Assembly (NCBI GenBank): GCA_035500095.1
Contig: DATJXN010000110.1
Span: forward strand, 1 to 46,831
Direction: 5' to 3'
Length of the DNA: 46,831 bases
Origin: Candidatus Binataceae bacterium
GTDB taxonomy: Bacteria; Desulfobacterota; Binatia; Binatales; Binataceae
Below the pieces are notes generated by a model. It was not told the DNA's origin. It was given only the letters and a program-made list of their open reading frames with translations, and searched no databases. Positions 8,295-15,297 of the stretch are shown here, piece by piece (the first letter of the stretch is position 1; every line of letters begins with the position of its first letter). Made by a program: the position numbers and the translations under genes.

Positions 8295-9564
8295 GGAGTC
8301 TCGGGAACCGGCACGCCGGAAGCGACGCCTTGATAAATGAGATCGCCGATCGGGTCAGGATAAAATGTCTGGGTATTGTAGTGCGCCGAGTAGGCCAATT
8401 GATAATCCCAGTCCGAACCCCAGGTTCCGTTGAGGGCTAGAACGCCGAAGTAGTCCTGCTGATTCAACCCGGAATTGATGGCGCTCGACGGATAGGCAGC
8501 GGGATTTATGTGCTTAAGCTGGTACTGAGGCGTCTGGTTCGCCTGATTCGGGAACTGGTTGAACGCAAGCGTCATTCCGTAGATAAGGCTGAGCTTCATT
8601 GTCGGCACCGGGGTGTAGGTCAGGTAGGCGAAGCTCTGTCCGTGAGTCACCGCGTCGTGGATGGGATCGGGTGCTGGCACTGCTGAGCTGAAGCCAAGGT
8701 TGGATTGCTGGAAGAGGCCGGTCAGGTAATAGCTGAAATTACCGTCGCATCCGCCGAGTTCGAAGCTTCCCTGCGCCGTATCGCGCTGCCCGCCGAAGAT
8801 TGTCACGCTGTTATGCGTATCATCGCAGCCATTCCTGGTGCGAATGTCGGTGATTCCCGAGGAGTGGTATCCGTAACGCGCCGGCAGCACTCCGTCGATT
8901 AGAGTGACGCTCCGGACCAAATAGGAGTTCAGCAGCTGAGTGAAGGTCGGATCGGTATTCAGATCGAGGGGCAGCATGATTCCGTTCGTCTGGTACTGGA
9001 TGCCCATGTGCTCGCCGCGAATGTGAATCTCCTGGTTTTGATCCAGCGCCACGCCGGGCATTTGCAGGACCACTTCATTCAGTGCAGTTGCCTGGCCTTG
9101 GGGCAGATTTGTGATGTCATGCTCCGTGAGCGTGTACTTGTTCGTTCCGGTTGATGAGAGACTGTTCTGTGCGCCGATGCGGCTCGCGGTCACCGGAAAG
9201 CTCAACGCCTGGCAGGATTCCTGTGTAATCTCCACGCCGCTCTGGCGACTTTGCGGTAGCATGAGCAGTACGGTCGCGGGCCTGAAGCCGGTACTTTGCG
9301 CGGTTATCGAATAGGTCCCGGCGCGTGGTTGTTTGAACTTGAACAGACCGTGATCGTCGCTCGTCGTCGCTCCGATGATTCTTCCAGCGTCGGACTGGAG
9401 GGTGATGGTCGAACCCGCCAGCGGCCTTCCAAGAGAGTCCTTCACGAAGCCGGAAACGAACTGGCGGGCGGGTGGTGTGAGTTCTGCGCTGCGCAGGGCG
9501 CAGCGCGGAAGAGGATGGCCACAAAAAGGAGCGCAGCGAAAATCCGAAGCGGAAAAAAAGCCAT
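8295..9564 (-). pseudogene. TonB-dependent-receptor-like outer membrane protein, truncated and frameshifted
   Basis: The start at 9564 encodes a clear signal peptide (MAFFPLRIFAALLF then a cleavage-like APCAAQ). Within about 90 bases the signal-peptide frame runs into a stop, and the mature protein continues in the next frame with FVSGFVKDSLGRPLAG, a carboxypeptidase-regulatory-like (CarboxypepD_reg) domain. A plug-like domain follows (LNEVVLQMPGVALDQNQEIHIRGEH near 9020-9080), then the first strands of a beta-barrel. Homology ends near 8300, where the frame becomes the antisense of the DUF2182 gene, so most of the barrel is missing. A one-base shift near 9470-9490 plus loss of the 3' end indicates a dead gene. 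Originally it would have been an outer-membrane receptor or assembly-type protein. Confidence 0.8.
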
Positions 9565-9876
9565 TGGCGTTACCCCGTGCCCAGACCGCCCACAAACAAG
9601 GTCCGCGACGAGCGCCCTACGGCCGGCACCAATGCCTGCCGCCATCAGTCACGCGGGTGGCTTTCCGACACCTCTAACGGCTGGTCTGGAAGAGGTCAAG
9701 TCGATTCCGGGATTCCAGTTCCAGCCGCAAGCGGCCGGAGTACGGACGACTGCACTTCGCGACGCTGTAGAACGCGACCGGCTACCTGCGCATGCATGCG
9801 TTGCTCCGCCGCAATCGATGCGGGTTGGAGCGTTGCCACCGCTCAGTTAAGCGCCAATTCACCGGGTTTTGAGCAG
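9565..9876. other. Intergenic, nothing recognised
   Basis: This 312-base gap between the broken receptor gene and the DUF5985 operon holds no convincing gene. The overlapping open frames have no family motifs and unusual composition. I see no clear terminator or repeat; a short palindromic run of GCAT units near 9789-9800 is the only local structure. Confidence 0.4.
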
Positions 9877-10188
9877 CTATTTGCGTCGTTCGACAGATAT
9901 CGTCCGTTGATCCCTCTCGAGTTCTTCTTCGTACGCTTCGCTGCGAGAGTTTTTCGTGAAGACAGCCCCTATGATCAATGTGAAGCCGACTAGTCGAAGG
10001 AGGTACGCGAAGATGTGGTTCTCCTCCACGCCGAACAGCGCAATGATCGCGGTGTTGAGCGCGAACAACCAGAATGCGCCGGCGAATAGCCCAAAGAAGA
10101 TGTCGCGGGTGCGATTCCAGAAACGCAGGAAGAACAGCCCCGCTACGGCGAACCCCATCGTGGTAAGTCCCGAAATGAATCCGTTCAT
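9877..10188 (-). CDS. DUF5985-like small membrane protein (second copy)
   Basis: A 103-residue protein with three hydrophobic helices (about residues 5-24, 32-53 and 62-80) and a strongly charged C-terminal tail (EEELERDQR). FLRFWNRTRDIFF between helices one and two resembles the pattern in the upstream neighbour (NYLKDRNPLLFW), so the two are probably divergent paralogues of the DUF5985 type. The ATG at 10188 overlaps the stop of the preceding gene (ATGA), so translational coupling decides the start over a possible start six codons upstream. It is the last gene of an HTH-DUF5985-DUF5985 operon. Function is unknown; a small membrane sensor or complex subunit are both possible. Confidence 0.75.
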   Translation of the reverse strand: MNGFISGLTTMGFAVAGLFFLRFWNRTRDIFFGLFAGAFWLFALNTAIIALFGVEENHIFAYLLRLVGFTLIIGAVFTKNSRSEAYEEELERDQRTISVERRK

Positions 10189-10451
10189 GGGCGGTCTGCT
10201 TCCCAAATGAAGCCGTAGAGCAGAACCGAGATTGACGCGAGAGCGGAAAAACCGCGCGCCAAGCGCAGGTCGATTGTGGGAAAAAAGACAAAATCAGCGA
10301 CCAGCAACAGATTGTTGGCAGCGAGTCCGACAAAACACAGGGTACTCCAGAAGAGCAGCGGATTCCGATCCTTCAGGTAGTTACGCAGCAGCAGAACCAT
10401 GCAGAAAATGCTGGCAGCGCTGCATAGCAGATATACCGTTGGGGCTAACAT
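10185..10451 (-). CDS. DUF5985-like small membrane protein (first copy)
   Basis: An 88-residue, three-helix membrane protein: helices at about residues 3-22, 31-54 and 65-83, with a polar RNYLKDRNPLLFW loop after the first helix. It starts with an ATG at 10451, about 9 bases after the HTH gene's stop; a GAGGAGGT site overlaps the end of that gene. Its stop overlaps the start of the next gene, so the pair is made together and the products may form a complex in the inner membrane. I recognise the family only as DUF5985-type and know no biochemical role. Codon and base use are less GC-rich than in the flanking metabolic genes, consistent with an acquired operon. Confidence 0.75.
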   Translation of the reverse strand: MLAPTVYLLCSAASIFCMVLLLRNYLKDRNPLLFWSTLCFVGLAANNLLLVADFVFFPTIDLRLARGFSALASISVLLYGFIWEADRP

Positions 10452-10460
10452 CCTGTGCTA

Positions 10461-10838
10461 CTACCTCCTCAATTTGAAACCTCTGGCAAAGCTTTGCGCG
10501 CTTGGCTCTGGCGTTCTGAAAATTTCATTGATCAGCTTGATCCGGTTTTGGGCGTACGCGGCAGCCACCCGCTCAACAAGCCGCTCCAGTTCAGATACGG
10601 CGGGGTGATAGCGAAATACGTTTCGTGCGGTCTCAAGAACCAGTCCCTTCTTCACGAAGTCGGGCAGGATCGCTTGCACAAGTGTTTCGCTGGCACGCAA
10701 TTCGCGCGTGAGATCGGCGACACTCCAAGCTCGATCGTTCTCGCGCCGCATGAGAAAGAGAAGTTCCAGCGCCCATACGGAACTGAACGAGCTTCGGACG
10801 AATTTGAGTGTTTCGGCAGAGATCGTATCGCCTGACAT
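10461..10838 (-). CDS. Small winged-helix-like DNA-binding protein
   Basis: A 125-residue soluble protein with a likely winged helix-turn-helix at about residues 16-75: VWALELLFLM as the first helix, then SVADLTRELRASETLVQAILPDFVKKGLVLE as the HTH and start of the wing. The C-terminal 50 residues are helical and end in basic FKLRR. It resembles small regulators that sit in front of the membrane-protein genes they control. The ATG at 10838 has a poor Shine-Dalgarno match. Its stop codon lies inside the strong ribosome site of the next gene, so it is the first gene of a tight three-gene operon with two DUF5985-like proteins. An autoregulator of that operon is the simplest hypothesis. Confidence 0.75.
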   Translation of the reverse strand: MSGDTISAETLKFVRSSFSSVWALELLFLMRRENDRAWSVADLTRELRASETLVQAILPDFVKKGLVLETARNVFRYHPAVSELERLVERVAAAYAQNRIKLINEIFRTPEPSAQSFARGFKLRR

Positions 10839-10952
10839 ATGCGATTGACCCGTCCCAACATCTCTCCCGTTTACAGAAAACAGGCTGTCGACAAGGTCTG
10901 AGCGAGGGCGCTCCCCCCCGGGCCCCCACGCGCGATCGTCTTTGCGTCGCGT

Positions 10953-12122
10953 CTAGTCGAAGGCGCTGAGGCCCGTGATATCGCGGCCCAGCACCAGCGT
11001 CTGCACGTCGAAGGCGCCTTCGTAGGTGTTGACGGTCTCGAGGTTCAGCATGTGGCGGATGACCGGGTATTCGGTCACGATTCCGTTGGCGCCCAGCATG
11101 TCGCGCGCCATCCGCGCGACCTCCAGCGCCATCCCGACGTTATTGCGCTTGGCGAACGAGACCTGCTCGGGCCGCATCTTGTTGGCGTCCTTGAGCTGGC
11201 CCAGGCGCAGACAGATGAGCTGCGCCTTGGTGATCTCGGTCAGCATCGCGACCAGCTTGTTCTGCACCAGCTGGTAGCCGGCGAGCGGACGCGTGAATTG
11301 CTTGCGCGCCTTCGTATAGTCGAGCGCGCAATGGTAGCAGGTGCGCGCGGCGCCGATCGCGCCCCATGAAATTCCGTAGCGCGCCTGCGTCAGACACGAG
11401 AGCGGCGCGCGCAGTCCGCGCGCCGCGGGCAGCCGCGCCCCGTCGTCCAGCCGCACGTCGTCGAAGATCAGTTCCGAGGTCACCGAGGCGCGCATCGAGA
11501 ACTTGCCGTGGATGTCCCTGGTGGCGAAGCCGGACTTGCCGCGCTCTACCAGGAAGCCGGTGATGCCCTCGGGAACCTTGGCATAGACCACCGCGACGTC
11601 TGCGATCGAGCCGTTGGTGATCCATCGCTTGGTTCCGTTGAGCACCCATCCGTCGCCATCGCGATGCGCGCGCGTCTCCATCCCGCCCGGGTCGGAGCCG
11701 TGGTCGGGTTCGGTCAGCCCGAAGCATCCGATGAGCTTGCCCTTGGCCATCTCGGGCAGGTAGCGGAGCTTTTGCGCCTCGGAGCCCCAGGCGTAAATCG
11801 AATACATCGCGAGCGCGCTTTGCACCGATGCAAACGAGCGCAGCCCCGAATCGCCAGCCTCCAGTTCCTGCATGATGAGGCCGTAAGCGATGTTGTTCAT
11901 TCCGGCGCATCCGTAGCCCTTCAGGTTGGCGCCGAAGAAGCCAAGCTCGGCCATCTGCGGCACTATTTCCTTGGGGAAAGTTTCGCTGGCAAAGTTGCGC
12001 TCGATAGTCGGCAGTACTTCGCGCTGTACGAATTGCCGCACCGTGTCGCGGACCATCCGTTCCTCGGGCCCGAGCATCTCGTCAAGGTCAAGGAAATCCA
12101 AATCTTTCAATGAATCCGCCAT
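10953..12122 (-). CDS. gcdH: Acyl-CoA dehydrogenase, glutaryl-CoA dehydrogenase type
   Basis: A 389-residue FAD-dependent acyl-CoA dehydrogenase. FGLTEPDHGSDPGG near residues 135-150 is the flavin-binding segment, followed by WITNG. The end has NTYEGAFDVQTLVLGRDITG, in which Glu368 aligns with the catalytic base of glutaryl-CoA dehydrogenase, and the N-terminal DEMLGPEERMVRD pattern is also typical of that enzyme. It would convert glutaryl-CoA to crotonyl-CoA in lysine, tryptophan or aromatic breakdown, passing electrons to ETF. Other short dicarboxyl-CoA substrates remain possible. The ATG at 12122 follows AGGAG. It is divergent from a LysR-type regulator, an arrangement also known for gcdH genes, with a candidate operator between them. 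Confidence 0.85.
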   Translation of the reverse strand: MADSLKDLDFLDLDEMLGPEERMVRDTVRQFVQREVLPTIERNFASETFPKEIVPQMAELGFFGANLKGYGCAGMNNIAYGLIMQELEAGDSGLRSFASVQSALAMYSIYAWGSEAQKLRYLPEMAKGKLIGCFGLTEPDHGSDPGGMETRAHRDGDGWVLNGTKRWITNGSIADVAVVYAKVPEGITGFLVERGKSGFATRDIHGKFSMRASVTSELIFDDVRLDDGARLPAARGLRAPLSCLTQARYGISWGAIGAARTCYHCALDYTKARKQFTRPLAGYQLVQNKLVAMLTEITKAQLICLRLGQLKDANKMRPEQVSFAKRNNVGMALEVARMARDMLGANGIVTEYPVIRHMLNLETVNTYEGAFDVQTLVLGRDITGLSAFD

Positions 12123-12199
12123 CTTATGACTCCTGAGGAAACGTAGGGGCGAGGCCCTAAGAGAAATCGCGGCAGGTCGACGGCCGTATTGCCTCAGCT

Positions 12200-12220
12200 A
12201 TAAGTATCAATTAGCCTTAT
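12200..12220. promoter_or_regulatory. Candidate LysR-type operator
   Basis: ATAAG at 12200-12204 and CTTAT at 12216-12220 form an inverted repeat separated by 11 bases, the T-N11-A layout of LysR-family binding boxes. It lies 18 bases before the LysR start and about 80 bases from the divergent dehydrogenase gene, so it could serve autoregulation and activation. Another CTTATGA occurs at 12124-12130 next to the dehydrogenase start. Binding is inferred from position and symmetry. Confidence 0.45.
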
Positions 12221-12237
12221 GCAAGACCCCAATTCGT

Positions 12238-13284
12238 ATGCACATCGAGACACTAAAAGTCTTTTGCGACATCATCGAGAGCGGAAGCGTTTCTTATGCC
12301 GCTTCACAAAACTTCGTCACCCAGTCGGCGGTCAGTCAGCAGGTCCGCAGTCTGGAGGAGAAGTATGAGTGTCGATTGTTAGAACGGGCGCGCGCGGGTG
12401 TCAAACCGACTCCGGCCGGGCAGATTCTTTACAACTCGAGCAAGGAAATCGTGCGCCGGTTCATGGAACTGGAGAACCGGCTGCGCGAGATCGGATCGGT
12501 CGTGGCGGGATCGATCCGGGTCGGCACCGTTTACAGCGTCGGATTGCATGAACTGCCGCCCTACCTGACCGAATTCCTGCGCACCTATCCCCAGGTGAAC
12601 GTGCATCTGGAGTACCTGCGCTCCAATAAGATCTATGAGGACCTGATCGAGGGTAAGATCGACCTCGGCGTGGTGGCCTATCCAGCCAAGCGCAGCCAGA
12701 TCGTCACGATCGCCTTTCGCTACGACGAACTGGTGCTGGTGGTGCCGCCCGATGACCCGCTGGCCAAGCTTAACAAGGTCAGCGTGAGCGCGCTTGCTGG
12801 CCTGAAATTCGTCGGTTACGAGCGGGACATCGCAACCCGCAAAGCGTCGGACCGCATCCTGCGCGAGCACGGAGTCAAGCCGCATTACACGATGGAGTTC
12901 GACAATATCGAGACCATCAAGCGTGCGGTTGAAATCGGACAGGGTGTCGCGATCGTGCCACTATCGACGGTCGAACACGAAACCGCTCGCGGCTCGCTCA
13001 AGATGCTCGAGTTTGCCGAAGGCACCTTCACGCGGCCGCTCGCGATCATCTACAAGCGCGGGCGGGAACTTTCGCCGGCAGTGCGGAAATTCGTCGAGGT
13101 CCTGACCTCGGCCAAAATTCAATCGCCCGGCACGCGCACCGAGAAGGGCGACGGCGGCAACGGCCGCAGCGAAGCTCGCGCCGAACGTCCGGATAAATCC
13201 GAGCGCCAGGACAGGTCAGACAGGGCCGACAAGGGCGAAAAACCCGACCGGGCCGAGAAGGCCGAACGGGCCGAACGCGCATAA
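12238..13284 (+). CDS. LysR-family transcriptional regulator with charged C-terminal tail
   Basis: A 348-residue LysR-type regulator. Residues 1-60 form the winged helix-turn-helix (LKVFCDIIESGSVSYAA, then SAVSQQVRSLEEKYECRLLER). Residues 90-290 form the periplasmic-binding-like co-inducer domain (GSIRVGTVYSVG, IDLGVVAYPA, VEIGQGVAIVPLS). Normal family members end near residue 295. Here about 50 extra residues follow (298-348), made almost only of Asp, Glu, Lys, Arg, Gly and Ala with DKxE/ERA repeats, likely disordered. The ATG at 12238 has no clear Shine-Dalgarno. Divergence from the glutaryl-CoA-dehydrogenase-like gene suggests it controls that gene. The ligand is unknown; a C5 dicarboxylate or its CoA precursor would fit. 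Confidence 0.9.
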   Translation: MHIETLKVFCDIIESGSVSYAASQNFVTQSAVSQQVRSLEEKYECRLLERARAGVKPTPAGQILYNSSKEIVRRFMELENRLREIGSVVAGSIRVGTVYSVGLHELPPYLTEFLRTYPQVNVHLEYLRSNKIYEDLIEGKIDLGVVAYPAKRSQIVTIAFRYDELVLVVPPDDPLAKLNKVSVSALAGLKFVGYERDIATRKASDRILREHGVKPHYTMEFDNIETIKRAVEIGQGVAIVPLSTVEHETARGSLKMLEFAEGTFTRPLAIIYKRGRELSPAVRKFVEVLTSAKIQSPGTRTEKGDGGNGRSEARAERPDKSERQDRSDRADKGEKPDRAEKAERAERA

Positions 13285-13320
13285 AACGCAAGCGCGCCAA
13301 GCGCGAAGCCCTTAAAACTC

Positions 13321-13671
13321 CTACGACAGCAGCGCCCGCAGACCCTCGCGATCGAATCCGGCTACGATCTCGCCGTCCGCCACCACCAGCGGGCGCTTGA
13401 TAAGGTTCGGCTCCCTGGCCATCAGCGCCAAGGCTTCTGCCGCCGTCAACTTCCTGTCCTTTAGCCCCATCGCCTTGAACGCCGGGCTCTTCGGATTGAG
13501 GAAATCGCGCGGATCGCGTCCCGCGAACAGAGCCTTCAGCTCGGAGGGGCCGAGCGGCTCTTTCGCGTAATCGCGCTCGTCGAGCTCCACCCGAAGTTCG
13601 TCACGCAAGAAACCTCTTGCGTTTCGGCAGGTGGTTCAGGTGGACTTCCAGAGCAGGCGCGCCCGCTTCAT
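13321..13671 (-). CDS. ArsC/Spx-family protein with in-frame UGA, probable selenoprotein
   Basis: The cysteine-only frame begins at 13608 and lacks the family's N-terminus. Read upstream in the same frame, the sequence continues through one TGA (13638-13636) to an ATG at 13671, giving 116 residues, the normal ArsC-family length. The N-terminus becomes LLWKST-U-TTCRNARGFL: the UGA is residue 12 at the first cysteine of the CxxC motif and Cys15 is the second. The rest fits the family, with KEPLGPSEL, LNPKSPAFKAMG and LIKRPLVV. A hairpin with a GGUU loop follows the UGA (separate entry). An AGGA lies about 9 bases before the ATG. By family it is a cytosolic thiol/selenol reductase related to arsenate reductase; the natural substrate is unknown. 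The alternative is a nonsense mutation of a TGC or TGT codon. No sel genes lie in this window. Confidence 0.8.
13603..13622 (-). promoter_or_regulatory. Probable bacterial SECIS element
   Basis: On the minus strand, inside the coding sequence, ACGCAAGA pairs perfectly with TCTTGCGT around the loop GGTT, an 8-bp stem. The loop begins 22 bases after the UGA codon. A short stem with G and U in the apical loop about 20 bases after the UGA is what SelB recognises in bacterial selenoprotein mRNAs; the E. coli fdhF element has a GGU loop at nearly the same distance. Binding by SelB is inferred, not shown. Confidence 0.75.
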
Positions 13672-13789
13672 TTAGGCTATTCCTCGCTCACTTCGCGTAA
13701 TTCGGTCTAATACGTGTACATTTTTGCAGGCTCCAGCCACTCGCTCCAGCCGCCGGAACGCTGCGACTCAATTTCGCCCGGGCCGGTAT

Positions 13790-14428
13790 CTATTCGATAC
13801 TGGTGCCCGGCAACGGCGGGGCAGCGACGCCGCCGCTGATCCCCTTGCCCGAACTGACCGGGCCCGCGCCGCGATCAGCCGGCTGAGCCGCAGCGGCCCC
13901 TGTCGTCGACGTCCCCGCGATAGGCGCGCTGCCGACCCCGGCGGTATTGGCCGCGGACACGGTTCGGTCGGCCGGCATCGGCTGGGCCGTCGAATTCGTT
14001 GCCGGCGGCGCGAACGAAGCCGTCGTCGCAGGCTGCGTCGAGGTGGTCGGCCCGCTGAAGTGAATCGGCTTCTGCCCCGCGACCATGTCGGGCGTAAGTA
14101 CGTAGTCGCCGCCAAGCGAGCTGCGCCAGATAGTGTTGGCGGTCTGCGTGTTGCCGCCGGTCAGCAGATAGCTCGCTCCGCCGGTGATTCCGCCCAGGAT
14201 TCCGAAGACCAGCTTGGCAGGCACGTAGAGAACGTTGCCAGCCACGGTGCCGGCGCCGATTCCGACGCCTTTCCAGTTGACGTCGCCGTTAGACGGCTGC
14301 GGCACCTGCGCCTGGCTTGCCTGCTGATTGCCGACTCCGATACTGCTGCCGTTCGAAGTTTGAGCTTTCGCGGGCAGCGCGATCGCTATCGCCGCGACCG
14401 TCACCAACAAACATGCAACCTTTCTCAT
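13790..14428 (-). CDS. Exported protein with conserved glycine-rich domain and low-complexity tail
   Basis: A 212-residue protein with a signal peptide (MRKVACLLVTVAAIAIALPAKA, cleavage before QT). Residues about 48-122 form a conserved-looking domain: VNWKGVGIGAGTVAGNVLYVP, a glycine-rich hydrophobic hairpin (LVFGILGGITGGASYLLTGGN), then IWRSSLGGDYVLTPDMVAG and PIHFSG. The last 90 residues are Ala/Pro/Thr/Ser-rich and probably disordered. I have a sense of similar exported proteins in related bacteria, often with the IWxxSLGGDYVLTPD stretch, but know no function. The glycine-rich hairpin could insert in a membrane. It precedes the ArsC-family gene on the same strand by about 118 bases and follows the CinA-like gene by 41. 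Confidence 0.7.
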   Translation of the reverse strand: MRKVACLLVTVAAIAIALPAKAQTSNGSSIGVGNQQASQAQVPQPSNGDVNWKGVGIGAGTVAGNVLYVPAKLVFGILGGITGGASYLLTGGNTQTANTIWRSSLGGDYVLTPDMVAGQKPIHFSGPTTSTQPATTASFAPPATNSTAQPMPADRTVSAANTAGVGSAPIAGTSTTGAAAAQPADRGAGPVSSGKGISGGVAAPPLPGTSIE

Positions 14429-14469
14429 CTCCCTTTTCCTCCTCCTCCCCCACAGACTGAACGAAAAGA

Positions 14470-15201
14470 CTATTCGGTCCTCACCACCACCTCACCGGGC
14501 AAAAGGCTCATCAAATGAGCAAAGGCCCGCTCCAGGTAATCGCGGTCCTTGGATTCGAGCGTCAGCTTTACCCGGTAGTCCGGATCTCCAATCCTTGGAT
14601 AAGAGCCCATCAGAAGATCGGGGTAACGCGCAAGACACTGGTTGAGATACTCGGCAATCACGCCCTCGGTGGCCGAAGTATAGATAGTGCGCAGATGATA
14701 CGGGTCGGTCGCGAACCCGCCCAGCAGCGCGGTCAGCTTGGCTTCGAAGATTTGCGGGATGCCCGGCAGGATATAAACGTTTTCGAGCTGGATGGTCGGA
14801 AAGCGCAGGTCGCCCGCCGCGTTGAGCACAGCGCCCTCGGGCACCGCCGCCATCTTGAGCGCGGCGGGCGTGAGGCGGTCGGCCATGTGCGTGCGGATGA
14901 GGCGTTCGAGTTCGGGATGCATCACGAGCTTGCGGCCGAAGGCCGCCGCTACGCCGTCCATCGTGACGTCGTCGTGAGTCGGGCCGACGCCGCCCGAGGT
15001 CAGGACGACGTCGAAGCGGCGGGCGCAGTATCCGACCTCTTCGGCGATGAGCGCGACGTCGTCCGGGATGACCGCGATGCGCTGCAGGGCGACGCCTACG
15101 GCGCGCAACTGGCGCGCGGCAAAGTACGCGTTGGAGTCCTGGGTCTTGCCCGACAGGACTTCATTCCCCACCACCACAAGGGCGCACGTTCGCTCTCGCA
15201 T
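14470..15201 (-). CDS. CinA-like molybdopterin-binding-domain protein
   Basis: A 243-residue protein consisting of the MoaB/CinA N-terminal domain. It starts with CALVVVGNEVLSGKTQDSN, the family opening, and has TSGGVGPTHDDVT at about residues 78-90, the molybdopterin/nucleotide-binding motif. It lacks the separate C-terminal PncC deamidase domain of full CinA, so it belongs to the short form whose role (pyrophosphatase or cofactor-related) is not settled. The family opening supports the ATG at 15201; a GTG at 15228 in the same frame also has a GGGAAGGGG site, so the longer form is possible. It lies directly downstream of rpoH on the same strand, about 96 bases away, and could be transcribed with it. 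Confidence 0.85.
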   Translation of the reverse strand: MRERTCALVVVGNEVLSGKTQDSNAYFAARQLRAVGVALQRIAVIPDDVALIAEEVGYCARRFDVVLTSGGVGPTHDDVTMDGVAAAFGRKLVMHPELERLIRTHMADRLTPAALKMAAVPEGAVLNAAGDLRFPTIQLENVYILPGIPQIFEAKLTALLGGFATDPYHLRTIYTSATEGVIAEYLNQCLARYPDLLMGSYPRIGDPDYRVKLTLESKDRDYLERAFAHLMSLLPGEVVVRTE

Positions 15202-15297
15202 AAGGCCTTGGCCGCCCGCGCCGCCCACCCCCTTCCCGCCGCCATTATCGCGTCCCGACAGGGGCTCGGCAACGGGGGTGCGGGGCGCGCCCCCGCT

